64,000 nucleotides of DNA from Blastomussa wellsi (Eukaryota; Cnidaria; Anthozoa; Scleractinia; Plerogyridae): contig OX393561.1 of the NCBI GenBank assembly GCA_947652115.1, forward strand, positions 42,690,113 to 42,754,112, given 5' to 3'. Below the pieces are notes generated by a model, which was not told where the DNA came from, ran no database searches, and saw nothing but the letters and a program-made list of their open reading frames with translations. A program made the translations under genes and the position numbers. Positions 38,580 to 51,094 of this stretch are shown here, piece by piece. How positions within the stretch are numbered: the first letter of the stretch is position 1; each line of letters begins with the position of its first letter.

Positions 38580-38864
38580 GGGGCCAATAGGAGTTTGGAA
38601 GTTCAGATGCTGCAGGAATTTCCCATGTCTTTTTAAAAATATTAGTGTAAATAGCAGATGAAACCTCTTTACCACAATGGACAAAAGAGAATTGACAGAT
38701 TTATCGAATGAAGTAGTATAGAACGTAGAACGATTTTCTACATTTAGTCCTAAATAGTCAAAACTAAACAAAAGTGAAAGAAAACAATGTAATTAGGGTC
38801 TAAAGATATCTAATTGTTTAGTAACTATTTTACGGAAAACTGCTCTAAATAAAACAAGACAATG

Positions 38865-39121
38865 CAATCCACCGTGAGCAAAAAGATAGCGACTGGTATA
38901 TTTACCTATAATGCTTTGCGCGCGAAACCCGTAAAAGAGCGTATAAAAACACAAAGAAAAGTTGTAAGTCATTCAAACTCGGCAAGAGCAATGTTGTTAG
39001 TACTAGGAACGACTTCCGTTGAACCATACCTTTCTATATGCCGAGTGGGCTTTGCTTGGTTCGCAAGCTATTGTCAGTGGTAAAATTTACAGCCGCCATC
39101 ACTTTTTCTTACGGTGGATTG
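38865..39121. mobile_element. MITE, ends caatccaccgt / acggtggattg (copy 1)
   Basis: 257 bp. Left caatccaccgtgagcaaaaag, right ctttttcttacggtggattg. A second copy with about 90 per cent similarity is at 58432-58674. The short frames it contains are not genes. Confidence 0.75.
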
Positions 39122-40837
39122 ATTACTTTATGAAAATAATAGCGGAGCTCCATAATCATAGAAATAGGAGAACCTTGCCTTTCATTTGTCATGGTCATCA
39201 TGGCTAGCGGCATGGCTTGCGGGCGCATGCGCCTCCCGTGCATGCATATATGCGTACGACGATGCCGCGCAGCATGGCGCCCATACTCCTGAAAGGCAAG
39301 AAGCTTGAAGCTTGTTGACAGCATACACCTTTCTATGGGACATTTACGATATGGGCAATTGGCAGCTGTCAAACAGGGTCCAGGTTAAAGAACTCGTCAA
39401 GGTTATGTGTTTTTTTAAGTTGACCGCTAACCAGGTATCAATCAGTCAATTAATCAGCCAATACCATAGGCGTACGGGCACCTACGGACTTGGAGGGGCT
39501 GTAAACTCCGTGCCCGAAAAATTTACACAATTTCCGTATGTGTTAGCATTGAACAGGTATACAACCGCCCAAAAATTGCAACTGCTGTTGCCCGAATCCT
39601 GAGCGTTTTGTCCAAAAAAATGTAGAAAATTTCCCAAACTGGTGGGGCTGCTTGACCGTGCGCTAGATTTTATCGTCTAGACTGGTAACATTTTTGCGGT
39701 GAGAAAGTTGAAACCAAACACATCAAAAGTTGACTTGTTTCTACTTAAAATCCTAATTGGAGGAGCCAAAAAACCCTGACAGTTCAGCTCATCGAAAACT
39801 AAATATCGATGACTTGTTTGGCCACATATATAATGTACATCTTATTAACCGTGCATGAGGTCTATGTTTAAGTATCTTGACAACGGTCGTGAGTACAGAC
39901 CTCACTCGTTTCGGTCTGAACTCACGACCTCGGTTAAGATTCTTCCATACAGACCAACTCCGGTTTGTAATAAGGGTTAAATAATAAATTATTAAATAAT
40001 AGTTTTATTAAAAATGAATTAATATTTAATTGTTTTATAAAAAGAGACTGGCTATGCCATGGTATATTACAATTCCAGAGTTTTGATTGGTTTTAGGCCA
40101 TGGTATATGAGCTCATATACCTTGGTACACAAATATGGTAGGTGCACGCGTCAGCGGGAACAGTAGAGGAACAAACAACATTTTTTCCACTCGCGCTTGT
40201 TCGATATGAGGTGGGGACTTTTCGAAACCACGACGGCGACGTCAACGAGTACGTCGCCAAACAAAAGATTTAATGAGCTGAACAGTCCTGCACGTTCGTT
40301 GTCCATCTTTATTCATTTCTTAGTCGTCCTCTGCAAAACAACGACGTGAATGAATAAATTCTGCGTGGTGTGGAGAACGTGAACCGCAACGGCGAGTTTT
40401 TCATTTTTCTCGTTTGAATTAAAAAGCGCTGAAAAATCCAAGTAGAAATTAGCGCTGATACTGATAATCACACTAAAAAAATTCTGATAGTTGCGAGATT
40501 CGTACGCAAAATTTAAATGCATTTTTTCTGGACGTTGTCGTTGGCGTCGCTGTCGTGGTTTCGTAAGTCCATAGCCTACGCACCTCTGTGAGGAGAGAAA
40601 ATATGAAGATTAAGCTTCATTTTGTTTATTGGCTTTCGCTGTTAAATATATATCGAAAATCCGACAGAAATTATTTTGTTCAGTTTTTCAGTTTCAGGTT
40701 TATGTTCCCGTTCAATGACCGTAACAAGCACGTGATGTTTTGTTCGCTTAACCGTAAACCGTTTGGATCATAACTGTAATAAGAACTGAACTGTAATTTC
40801 AACCTGCGTTAGTCTTTTGTTTAACTGTTATCTACCT
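39122..40837. other. No gene seen
   Basis: AT-rich with a ggtgcatgcgcctcccgtgc-type palindromic patch near 39220-39250, a gagctcatatacc-type inverted repeat at about 40050-40125 (related to 59720-59800) and otherwise unremarkable sequence. Confidence 0.5.
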
Positions 40838-40992
40838 GAATAGAGGGGATAAGTTTCTAAAGAAACTATGGTGCTGCGTCGGTGGGAAGTATAACAATAT
40901 AAATTGGTTTTATCAACTGGGTTGATAATGTGAATTGGCCACCGTAAAGAGATTCAAGAGCTGACGTTTCGAGCGTTAGCCCTTCGTCGGAT
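40838..40992 (-). repeat. Dispersed 150-bp repeat, copy C (reverse)
   Basis: Closest to copy B; ends gagcgttagcccttcgtcgg, with tggttttatcaactgggttg inside. Confidence 0.75.
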
Positions 40993-41091
40993 CTTGTAGA
41001 GATTAAATTCCGTTATAGCCAATCCAGCTTTCTGAAATGTATGAGATAATGTTTAGTTCAGACTTTTCAATAACTTTACGTAATCACTTAG

Positions 41092-41389
41092 AATCGTTTT
41101 TTCGGCTTCGATAGACGAGCCTTGTAAAGTATTCTTTGGTTATGTTCTTGGATTAAAACGCCACTGTTGGACCCAAGATCTGTCTGTTGTTGATGTCTCT
41201 GAAGATAACTTTCCTGTAAAAGATCCCGATCTTCCCGCAGCAGCTAGTTTCCCCCGAGTTTTCAGAGAGTGCCTGTCCAGGCCGAAAATGGAACAAGACA
41301 GGAAAAAAAGCCTGCGTTCTTATGGAATAATTGTTAAGAATGAGACCCACGCCCCTTCTGACTTGGTCGTGCAACAAATGATGCACTAA
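41092..41389 (+). other. Orphan exon-like open frame
   Basis: After an acceptor-like taatcacttag the frame is open for 99 codons to TAA (41387-41389). It reads IVFSASIDEPCKVFFGYVLG, then KRHCWTQDLSVVDVSEDNFP and KDPDLPAAASFPRVF, with a Lys/Arg-rich end. Composition is protein-like, not repeat-like. It has no start codon near its beginning and no recognisable domain. It could be the last exon of an unseen plus-strand gene or a processed fragment. Confidence 0.35.
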
Positions 41390-42674
41390 AATGCACATTT
41401 TTTCGTAATTTGTGATCACTATAAAAAGTGAGCATTTGGCAAAAAGGAGAAACGACGGTTGACGGTCAAACCTATTGGGACTCTCTAGTAATTCACTACA
41501 TAAAACTTTCAGTTCAGTTCGCAGGGACTCCAGAAGGAAGTGGTTTTACGAGGCACTCGATAACTGAGCAAGTGATTGGCGAAAAGTAATTTTGTGCTCA
41601 GGTTTTGTCTTTAATCTTAATAACCTAATCTTTTTTGTTTAAATCTCTCCTTAGCAGATTTGCGGTTAACCTAGATTAGGAATAGTAACACTGATTTTTA
41701 GATTTACCCAACTGAAATGTTTACTCAAGCGCGCTCTGTCCATTGTATTTTAATTTTTTTTTTGTATCTTTGCTAGAAAAGCAAAGTCTTGTTGCTCATT
41801 TATTTATCGAAATATCTTCTCATTCTACTGGGCAGCAAACCATATACAAAATAAACTACATAAATTAAGTTAACAATATCTCATGGCTGGACTTCGCTAT
41901 GGGTCCTGATGTCACATTTTACAGTTTATTCTAAAGGAAGCATTGGCAATTCTCTCAAACGATGCATCCAACTTTATTTCCTCTTCCCACATTTCAGTTC
42001 ATTCCTTATGTATAAATTTGCAACAAATGTACTTAAAGGTAAATAATGCAGTTCTAGGTAAATTTCATCTGGCAAAATTTACGGTATCGACTCAATTTCC
42101 CTAGTTCTTATAAGTCTTATAATGGGGATTGACAATGAAAACAACAACAAATGAAAACCCAAACGATTGGCATGATAAGTATAAAACCTTGATAGCTTAT
42201 TAATTCGAGAACTTATTGAAACAACCATAAATGTTAAGGCAACTCTCAGACATATGAACAAAGAATGCTACCGAAAATACTCGAAAATATACTACACTTT
42301 ATCGACAAGAGGTGACGATGAATTTCTTTCTTTAATTGCCCACTGAAAAACTAACTAAAAGCTGCCATTGACAGCTTTAATCCCTCGTTAAATTATTTAT
42401 TTAAATGTGGAAAGTTCAAGAAGATTTCACGTAACTGTGGTCAGTGAGTAGCTGTTATGATTTGAAATTTTTCTGAATCCATAAGTAGCAAGTTTTGATT
42501 GTAAAGTCTGTTCTTTGCCCTCTAAGAATCGTGAGATTTAGGCGCGAATTTTTAGGGGAAAAAATAAGTGCAGTGTACAGAAAACAAACAGGTGTAAAAA
42601 TAAATTGATTGCATGAATAATGAAATCATTTGATTTGAAAGCATTTCATGGAAAATATTCCAACAGCTCAACAA
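41390..42674. other. No gene seen; downstream region of the vesicular transporter-like gene
   Basis: AT-rich. By position the 42.0-42.67 kb part should contain the 3' UTR of the minus-strand gene; several TTTATT (AATAAA on the minus strand) motifs occur, for example near 42599-42604. Confidence 0.4.
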
Positions 42675-44030
42675 TCAAAGTTCGTGCTTTTGATATTCGG
42701 CTATGAGGGCTAAAACTGAAAAATGACATCCAATGATTGCGCCCACCAAACCAAACAATGCAACTCCGGTATCGATTACAAAATCATACCACTGCAACCT
42801 TTCGTAGCAGATCTTCATGTGAAAAATAGCGGGAAAAATAAAAGCTAAACACATCCCGGTAAAACTGCCGACTAAAGCCATATACAGCCCAAAATGCGGA
42901 ACTAATACGCCTATGAATAAAGTAAACGAAACTATACAGAGGCGCGCTGCCAGAGCTTGCACGTACGAAATTTTGTCTTTGGTCTCGCTGGGATTGTCCA
43001 CCTTACAACAAGGAAAATTGATGTTTTCGAGAATGTCAAATACGGTGTAGACTGGTATAGTGTAAGATGTAGCGGCCAGTAGTAAGACTAGCAGGTTAAC
43101 ACACACATGGAGACCTCCGTCAGGTAAATTATTGGTTATGACCTGATCCGTGTCTTCGGTGAAGGTCAGATAGCCGATGAGGCCGAACGCAACCTTGACA
43201 AAGGTGACTGCCATATAAGTGACACTCATAACGTTGCTGAATTTTTGAGGCTCCTTCATACTGCCTTCAATCGCCGGCATGTAAGGCTGGGAGGAGTAGC
43301 TTACGACGATTATTCCAACGGCCGCACCGAAACTCTTTAACTTGAAGTCCGGCATGGAGGCGAAATTCCAGCGCTCGTGGTGTACGACACCATACATGGT
43401 CACCGTCAAGTAAATTATTTCACCGATCATTACGGTGAGAAAACTCACCCAGGACACTTCGTTTAGAGATTTGAGAAAGATGTTGGGTAGGAGCAACATA
43501 GCTCCTAGCGCCGTCCAATGGCTTTGATAAAGCGGGACGAACGGGAACGTGGAAGCCAGAATTGAGCCGCACAGGATCAGCAGAAGAGTACAGTAGGAGA
43601 TCTGTTCGAAAATCTGCGCCGCGTTCACCAGATGTCGCCCGATCTTCGGTGAGAATGCCTCTCCGATTTCCACGTAGCTATTGCGGACTCGGAAGGAAAC
43701 TTTCTCTGGCGAGTACTCGTACAGACACTGCACGAGTATCCTGTTGGTGAAATTGGAAATGAAAGCCAAAGCTACAATGCTAAAAAGGGTCGCATAACCT
43801 CCGCTCTTCACGACATAAGGCATGGCCAAAATGGCCACCCCTTGGTTTGCGTTAAAAATGTTCCAAAAAGTTTGTAAGTTGGTTGTTTTGTTTTTGTCAT
43901 CCTCTATCGACGAGATGGCATGGTTGCGTTCTTTATCTCTTTCTGCTTCCTCTTGGTCGCTTTCGTCATCAGAGACGTTTCGGAGAAATTTGTAAGCGCC
44001 ATAGATGTGTTGCTGTAAAATCGAATTCAT
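42675..44030 (-). CDS. Vesicular inhibitory amino-acid transporter-like protein (SLC32/VGAT type)
   Basis: 451 codons in one exon. Acidic cytosolic N-terminus (residues about 20-47, DDESDQEEAE), then TTNLQTFWNIFNANQGVAIL at 49-68, the signature start of TM1 in vesicular GABA/glycine transporters, followed by PYVVKSGGY. About ten further hydrophobic helices follow, with SYSSQPYMPAIEGSM in the middle and TSYTIPVYTVFDILE later, both typical of the SLC32/SLC36/SLC38 fold. VGAT loads GABA or glycine into synaptic vesicles using the proton gradient; this protein may do the same in neurons or secretory cells, or carry another small amino acid. Length is close to the family norm (about 480-525), slightly short at the N-terminus. 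The lack of introns suggests a retrocopy origin or lineage-specific intron loss. Start ATG at 44030 is the only upstream Met. Confidence 0.8.
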   Translation of the reverse strand: MNSILQQHIYGAYKFLRNVSDDESDQEEAERDKERNHAISSIEDDKNKTTNLQTFWNIFNANQGVAILAMPYVVKSGGYATLFSIVALAFISNFTNRILVQCLYEYSPEKVSFRVRNSYVEIGEAFSPKIGRHLVNAAQIFEQISYCTLLLILCGSILASTFPFVPLYQSHWTALGAMLLLPNIFLKSLNEVSWVSFLTVMIGEIIYLTVTMYGVVHHERWNFASMPDFKLKSFGAAVGIIVVSYSSQPYMPAIEGSMKEPQKFSNVMSVTYMAVTFVKVAFGLIGYLTFTEDTDQVITNNLPDGGLHVCVNLLVLLLAATSYTIPVYTVFDILENINFPCCKVDNPSETKDKISYVQALAARLCIVSFTLFIGVLVPHFGLYMALVGSFTGMCLAFIFPAIFHMKICYERLQWYDFVIDTGVALFGLVGAIIGCHFSVLALIAEYQKHEL

Positions 44031-47000
44031 GGTTTTGGATTGTTAAGGGCTGGGTTTTGCAAGCGGGTTCACGCTCTCTCCCGCATTAATCCCGCTTTTA
44101 CCAGCATGGTGGATAAACACTCTTTTTCAACGACTTCTGTTTTTGTCTCCCGTCGCCTTGACAGCCCACGCACCTCCCTTGTGAATAAATCTAGTAATCT
44201 GGGAAAAAAAAGTTATTTAAAAACTTTCTCTTCTGTTTATATCAACAATTTTTCAATGTGCATCGCATGAAGATTCTACTGCTTTTAAAAAAATTTAAAA
44301 GGCCGCAAAATTGCATGAGACCAAATGTGTTCTTGTAAAATTTTGTTCTAAAAATCACAGAAACTAGCTAATTTTTATTGTCCAAACATTTCATTTCTCA
44401 AGCTGTTTTCAAGCATAAATTAAGTCACCCTCGCAGGTGCAAGAAATCTCCAAATCTTTGCGATTGTTTAAAACCAATTTCCTTGCCTCAAACGATTATA
44501 ACCATAAAGTAATTATTTATTAATAATTTCCTACTAAGTTGCATTATTCATGAAGCGAATCAAAGTTAATCTTAGCTATTAAATTTGCTTGTTAAAACCT
44601 TCTTTTGTTCAAAGATTGATTCTGTAGAGAATTCATACAGTAAATTGCGATCTTCTCTGTTCGTTCTGCACCAGAAGCTTTCGTTTGGCTAGAAGTTAAC
44701 ATATTAAAGTTTTAAACTATGTCTGTAAGTTTGATTTTGCGTGAAGATTTAAGATGAGGGGACGTAAAATTAAGAGTACATATTGATCAGGCTGGAAGGT
44801 AATGCAATTTCTACAGTCTGAATGTTTAACTGAAAGCTTTCTTCTCGGCACTTCAACAAAACAATAATGGAGAGAGCTAAACGAGGCAATTTGTGAATGC
44901 AGTTTCAGCTGTCAGAATGGTCCGGTCAAAAAATACAAAATAAATTATAAACAAAACAACTTGTGTTTGGCAGCCAACGAGATAGAAATCACTTTAATTG
45001 CGTGCAAGCACTTGGTAACCAGTCTTACAAAGGCATCGTACATGAATCCCCGTAAATTATGTTGTAATCAGTCATCTAAAATTTGCATAAAAGCATCATT
45101 AAATATCATAAATAATAGCGGAACTACGGCGGTCCAAAAGGCCGCAGAGCGGAGCCCCATAACCATAAAGGTATGCATAGAAATAGGAAAACCCTTCAAC
45201 TCATTTGAGGCGCGAAAAATAACCGCTTCACTGTGTCCTCTTTCCAGTCGGAACCAGTTTTTATTTTAATCCTTGTTATGTTCTTGTTTCCCAATTGAGC
45301 TAATTCGTTAGGTTTCGATTTCTTGATCTTTTTCAATTTATGTTTTTCCTCTTCTTGTTTTTCTTTTTACGAAGACTATAAATCTTAAGCAATGACGACG
45401 GCGACGGCGAACGCGCGACGATGCCGGATTAAAAATGAATTTAGGTTTACCTCGGTGTAAGAAACTGAAACTTTTTTCTTTGTTTTTGAGCTATTGTCTT
45501 TCTGTTCTATTTTGTTTCGTGGTTCTTTGTTGTCTTGTTCGCTCTTTGTTTTACGTCACTGGTGAGTTGCACAGGAGATAACCCCCATTACCCCTGATGA
45601 GCGGGGTGTGAGACAAGGTATGAAGTGCACCCGTGCATGGATAAAGTGGCTCTTGCCAAAGTCCAGCTTGACAAAAGAGCTGCCGCTAAAACATCGGGTG
45701 AGGCCGAAAAGATTGCAAAGGAGACGGTCCGGTGGAACACCTATGCCTCACGTAGAGAAAAAGCCAGACAGTAAGTCATCCACCCTTGGGTTCTTCGAGG
45801 GTTGTGACGGCTGCGTGATAGTTACTCTGTTGTGTTGAGTCCTGCCCATGCAAGGTCCTTTATTTCCATCCTTAGGTATATCAGACACATATCCCTCGTA
45901 GAAAATAAACAGAACCAAATTCATTGCAAGGTTGGTACTACGACGAAAGGGCGAAATTTACTCAGTGGCCAATATTTTAACTACCAGAGCTAGTCTTCTT
46001 CAGAGCTAGTACTATTATCTAAGGAAAGTAGCGAATCAAAACAATGAATTTGGAGTATAAAATATAGTAATACTATCGAAATACTAAGAGAGCTGACTTT
46101 TGTTAGTGTAAATAATATTTCTTGGCTCGACTCAGGTTCATTTTAGCCCGAGCCGCAGGTGAGGGCTAAAATTAGCTCTCAGGAGCTTATAACATAGATA
46201 AAAAAAATACAGTAAATAAATTAGAATTAATTCAGCTTGTTATAAATGGGTACGGTTTCGGTTATTTGTTGGGACAACCTGAAAAAATAATAGATATAAA
46301 CGTGAGGTGTAACAGTATTTTATCAAGGGACGGAAGCAATTCTTGCCGAAAAAACAAAAAAAAAATACAGGAGACAAGCACCAGCACCGCACGCTCAGTT
46401 TCCTAGTTTGAACGATCCCAAAGAATATTGAGGACGTATTTTGTCGTCATTTAAAACTGCTGAAATATGTTCTTGCATCAATGGAAACACAAAAATAATG
46501 GTGTAGTTTTGTTACCAAGGACTATATCACTACACTGAAACCGTTTATTGCCGCCTATCACTTAGGATGGCAAGGATGGCAGTGGATTGAAATTTGAAAA
46601 AAAAAAACAGCCAGTTTTTTTTTTATTCTAGAGCCATTCCTTGAAACTATATATCGCCAGAAATTCATTCTGGTTTACTCTCTGAGCCACAGTTCGTTTG
46701 ATATCTTCTTGTTAGTCCATCAGGAGTAAAGGTACCAGGTAATAGTTTTACCAATGAATGAAGCTGAAATCAGTAAAACCCCTGTGACAGTGCCCCTTTG
46801 ATATAACCTTTATTTAGTTTGCACTCTTTTAGAAGTGAAACACTAATGTCACTGCTATTTTAATAGTCTCTCACAAGGAACTTTATCTGAGCTTTTGATA
46901 TTAAAATAAATTGTCATTCTAAGACTGGTCTTACTGAATAGTATCTGGTAATTTTTAACATATTAGGCAATTTGAATCCACAACAAACAATAATTGCTAA

Positions 47001-47519
47001 ATTGTAAACATAATTGCTAAATTGTTTACTTACGTTATACTGTAAGGTACGTACACAGCCAGCAAGGCAGATTCTAAAATACAAGTGAAATTAACAGAAC
47101 GACCTGCGGAGAACAAGACTGGCCCTCACAAATCTATATTGGAGTAGCCACATTTGAGGACGCACGGAATAAATCAAATCTTATGGGTGGATTTAGGGGA
47201 GGGGCGCCCGAATGGCCAGATCTTTGTTTCGACAGCGCCACCTCACGTTTCCGTTTCGTAAACGGTCGATGCCATTTTTCGACATCACTACACTACCAGG
47301 ACAATCCACCAAAACCTCACAAAATTTCGTTCTAAAATATGACTTTCTTACTCTATTTTACTTATAGTATTGCCCACCCAACAAACACTCCCACCCCTCA
47401 TCATGCATCTCAAGGTCTGGATGAGTGGGCCCTCTCCTTAACTCAATGTCAGGATCTGTCACTGAGATGAAACCGTGGAATCTGAAGCCCGACTGAGAAG
47501 CAACGTTACGTTAAAGGTC
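44031..47519. other. Long non-coding stretch with one weak exon candidate
   Basis: No gene is supported except the candidate exon at 45637-45770. 44031-44270 should hold the promoter/5' UTR of the VGAT-like gene. Several poly-A/T runs (46370, 46600) and no clear repeat family. Confidence 0.45.
45637..45770 (+). other. Candidate exon with splice donor
   Basis: ATGGATAAAGTGGCTCTTGC opens a frame of 44 codons (VALAKVQLDKRAAAKTSGEA, then NTYASRREKARQ) that runs into a canonical donor CA/GTAAGT at 45771. The charged helical composition looks coding. No matching downstream exon was found. Confidence 0.3.
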
Positions 47520-50095
47520 TTACTGCTTAAATGCGTGGAGAGGAAGAACCCGTGCTTGTTTTTGCTCAGACGTTTTGCAAAACAGCGTCTTTACTGTTCG
47601 TTTGAATTCTGGTATTCTAACTGCGTATAACAATGGATTAACAAGAGAATTGACTCCTAATAACAGGATATCGAAACAAGTTAAGTGCGAAGGATAGGAA
47701 TTGAAAATCTTAGTTGTGTACCATAGGAATGATTGTACAATAAAAGGCACCCACATCATCAAAGACGCAAACGTTACAATGAAAAGCGTCATTGTTAATC
47801 GTCTTTCCCTGCCAGCCACGGCATGATGACGAGGCTGGGGGCTGCACTTGACTTTTATAAAAATGAGAGTATAAGAGAAAACTATTATAATGACGCAGCC
47901 TAAAGTAAATATGGACATCGCGTTAAAAGGTCCCTCCAGTGAGTAGTTGAGAGGAATACTGAGGGACACAATTGAAACTAATACAGCTATTACGTAACTA
48001 ACTGCAATAATTACCCAGTAAAGCCATTTCTTGATTAAGCGATGCCTAAATGGACGCACTGTAGCGTGTAGCCTTTCTAAAGAAATGATTGTAATATTTA
48101 TAAGAGAGGAGACAGCAAATGTCAGACGGATTATTTGCGCAAACGGGTACTGTTCCCACCATTTCAATGAACCTTTCCAAAGCTTGCAGTACAGTCCAAG
48201 TTCATACACAGTCCAAAGTCCAGTCAATCCATACAGCATGTCCACCAAGGTCAGGTTTAAAAGCAAATACGTGCTGCGCTTGCGCAGTTTACAGTTCTTC
48301 ATAAAAGCAATGGCCGCGATGGCGTTGAATGTTCCTATGGCTACATGTACAATGACGTAGATTACAGACCACGTGATGCACTCACGTGACGAAAGCATGT
48401 TAGCACCTCTCCTCGTTCGCCTTTGCTGTGTGATTACTCGCCCTCTCCGTTTGTTTTAAATGATGCAGACTTTTTTGTTGCCACCTGTCTGGTGAAATAA
48501 AACATAAATCAGTTATATTTCAATTTTTTCTTGAAGGTAATGCTTCAGAATATAAAAATATATTCATGTAATTTTGTCAATACGGTTTTGATATTACCAG
48601 GTTCAATACCTTTCAATTTATCCGCCAGTCGCATCCGGCAGCTTAATCCAGCTCCAGTTCAGTCAAATTAAAACACTGAACTCGTGATATTAGCAATGCA
48701 AGCTTCATACGACCGTTCAAGCGCATCTTTTAACCTACCTTATAACACAAGGTGTATGGTTAGATTTTACTGACAGGGACGTCTCTCGGAAATAGTCCGC
48801 AATATATAGATTCCGGCAAAAATCCGCATCGTAAATTAAATTCTAAATGTAGGTCTGCAGGTCCCCTCGATATGGCCTTAAACTGGAATTTACGACCTCG
48901 CTGAGTACTTTCAATTTTTTTCAAATGTTTCCGTGTCAAGATTAAACTATTTCTGGGAAATCAACGTCACCTTGCATAAATTTATTTATAGTTTTCTTCC
49001 GTGTGACTAGAAATAATAAATTAGTTTCAGTGCTTCTATCTCATAACCTGAGTAAACAAATTCAAATATTCTTTGATCTCGCTGAAAGTATTTACCTGTT
49101 TTGTATACTCGACTTAATGCTGAGTGAAGTCGCATTTCTGTTTAATGGTGTTGTGGTCTGTTAGCCAGCGTCCATCTTTCTCACCGAGCTAAATTTTCCT
49201 TGACTTTTCTGTTAATGATGTCAATGATAGTCTCGAAGATTAAGGATTTATGACAAATGACAAATTGTTCGAAATGTTGACAATTCTCTCTATACTTTGA
49301 AAACAGACAAAATTTCAAATGACAACTACTGACAGGTGTAAGGATAGATCGCTAACTTTATAACTTCCCATCGACAAACCATTTCCGTAGCTGCAATATA
49401 AAGGACAAGAGTTTATCGCCGCAAAGAAATAATACTCACATAAAAAGGAGAAACAGGCCATGGATAGCCTGATGTAATTGCATCCCATTTTATGTTTCGA
49501 ACCTCGGCCTCTTCGACCCATGCATGAGCGGAACGCGTTAGAAAGAGGAAGTTAAACCAAATTTTATCACTGAAAAATATTTGCGGTAAGTTTGAAATGA
49601 CGTCAGGTGTGTCCCGGGCCTCTGAAAAGTATAACCTTGTGTCCCCTTCAATGATGTAAGAGTACGACATTCAGCGGAGTATTTTTGACGAAACTTAACA
49701 CCGAGTATCCAAACATCCCTCACAGTTATGCTTTGCTTTAATAGACCAATTCTTCTAAATCTAGGAATAACTTTAAAATAACACTAAATTCCTTAAGTTA
49801 ACGCAATTTCAACTAACTTCAATTTGAGTTCATTTAACCTGCGGTGATTTTCAGAAGCGATCCTGCCCTAATAGAATACCACTTTCTAGTTGTTTCAGCA
49901 CTTCAACGAAGCCAAGTAAACATAATTGAAAAACAAGCTCATATTTCACACGTTCTGCCTCAAGCCTTCCATTGCCCGGTCCTATACTTTTTACGTGAAG
50001 CGTGTTTGGACTTATTTATTTTTCAGTGCAACGTGATTTAAGCGTTTAGCTTTTTGTAATACGTGCGCGTGATTCCCAATTTTAAGAACTTTTCA
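47500..50095. repeat. Segmental duplication unit 1
   Basis: The GPCR and about 1.7 kb of its 5' side match 56300-59305: shared landmarks are ttcgcctttgctgtgtgattactcg, aatgcttcagaatataaaa, ctatttctgggaa, taatgctgagtgaagtcgcatttctg and gattcccaattttaagaactttt. About 310 bp at 49140-49450 are present only here. Confidence 0.8.
47520..48398 (-). CDS. Rhodopsin-class (class A) GPCR, copy 1, intronless
   Basis: 292 codons, seven hydrophobic helices. TM2 Asp in NLTLVDML (53), TM3-end SLERLHATVRP (ERL at 108-110 in place of DRY), TM6 MMWVPF with Trp216 and Pro218, TM7 NPLLY at 254-258. Short N-terminus and tail, as in adenosine/melanocortin/opsin-like branches, and a Cys71 ahead of TM3 without an obvious partner in the second outer loop. 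Ligand unknown. Cnidarians carry large lineage-specific families of such intronless receptors. It couples by inference to G proteins at the plasma membrane. Copy 2 lies 8.8 kb away on the same strand. Confidence 0.88.
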   Translation of the reverse strand: MLSSRECITWSVIYVIVHVAIGTFNAIAAIAFMKNCKLRKRSTYLLLNLTLVDMLYGLTGLWTVYELGLYCKLWKGSLKWWEQYPFAQIIRLTFAVSSLINITIISLERLHATVRPFRHRLIKKWLYWVIIAVSYVIAVLVSIVSLSIPLNYSLEGPFNAMSIFTLGCVIIIVFSYTLIFIKVKCSPQPRHHAVAGRERRLTMTLFIVTFASLMMWVPFIVQSFLWYTTKIFNSYPSHLTCFDILLLGVNSLVNPLLYAVRIPEFKRTVKTLFCKTSEQKQARVLPLHAFKQ

Positions 50096-51094
50096 CTTGC
50101 AAGTGAAGACAATTCGGCGTGATTCGTGACACGACGAGCCGCAACCACCAAAATTTTTGTCCCAGGATTAACTAGATTAAATTTCAGTACCACGCAGTTT
50201 CGTTGACAGGTCTGTGAGAAGACAAAGGAGACCGCGCAGAAGCTCAAAACACCTTCGGTGCGAAAATTGCCAGATGAGAATGTCAACAACTCCATCACGA
50301 GGAGCCGAAGTTAATTGGATTTATTTTTTGTGAAAACTTTCCGTAAAGAAAGTGATTTAATATTTGTCCTGTAACAAGTAACGCAAAATTATTATTCCAA
50401 CAAGTCCCACTTAACAGAAAAAATGTAGGACAACATATAACCAAACACAAAATAAACAAGTCAAACAACGATATCTCGAAAGGATCAAATAAACTCGGAT
50501 CTGTTTAAGTTACGTTACATGTAATACTACCCATTTCTCAGCAATTCATAAACTAACAAGCGACAAGCGCGCCACTTTTATAATTTGCGCGGCATTTTGA
50601 TGAACTTTCCGCGCAGTGCAGTCGTAAAGCTGTTTCGACTGTTTCAAGTGTACAACCGACGTCTTGATTACCGTAAAGCTGGTCTTGAACGAAGAAAGTT
50701 TTTGTGCGGGGATAAAGCTTTTACGCTTCTTTTCAAACGAGGTCCACAACACATCGTTCTGGGAACCGGCGGATAGTTATGGAAATGCTCAGAATGCTGT
50801 GGATACGAACGACTTCATCGGGATGATTGGTTGCTTGAACTGCTAGACCGTTTGTGGCGAATTATCCGCTATGAGCCAAACAACTCGGCCAGCGATTATT
50901 TTCAATAAGATTTGCTGAAGTCATCATCAGGTCACTGCCCTACTAAGAAACGGCGTGAGTTCAAGATCTGCTGACAAGAGCTCAAGACTCAAGCTCAAGA
51001 TTTTCGAACGAGCAGAGTGAAGCCAAGAAGAACATTAGGAAACTGTAAGGCCTTGGAAGCCAAAATTCCATAGCCAACCATGCACAAGTTACAG

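Noticed and set aside
50585..50908. Plus-strand frame with one internal TAG and a protein-like end (WLLELLDRLWRII)
   Set aside because: No splice sites or recognisable domain, and a stop in the middle; too weak to call.
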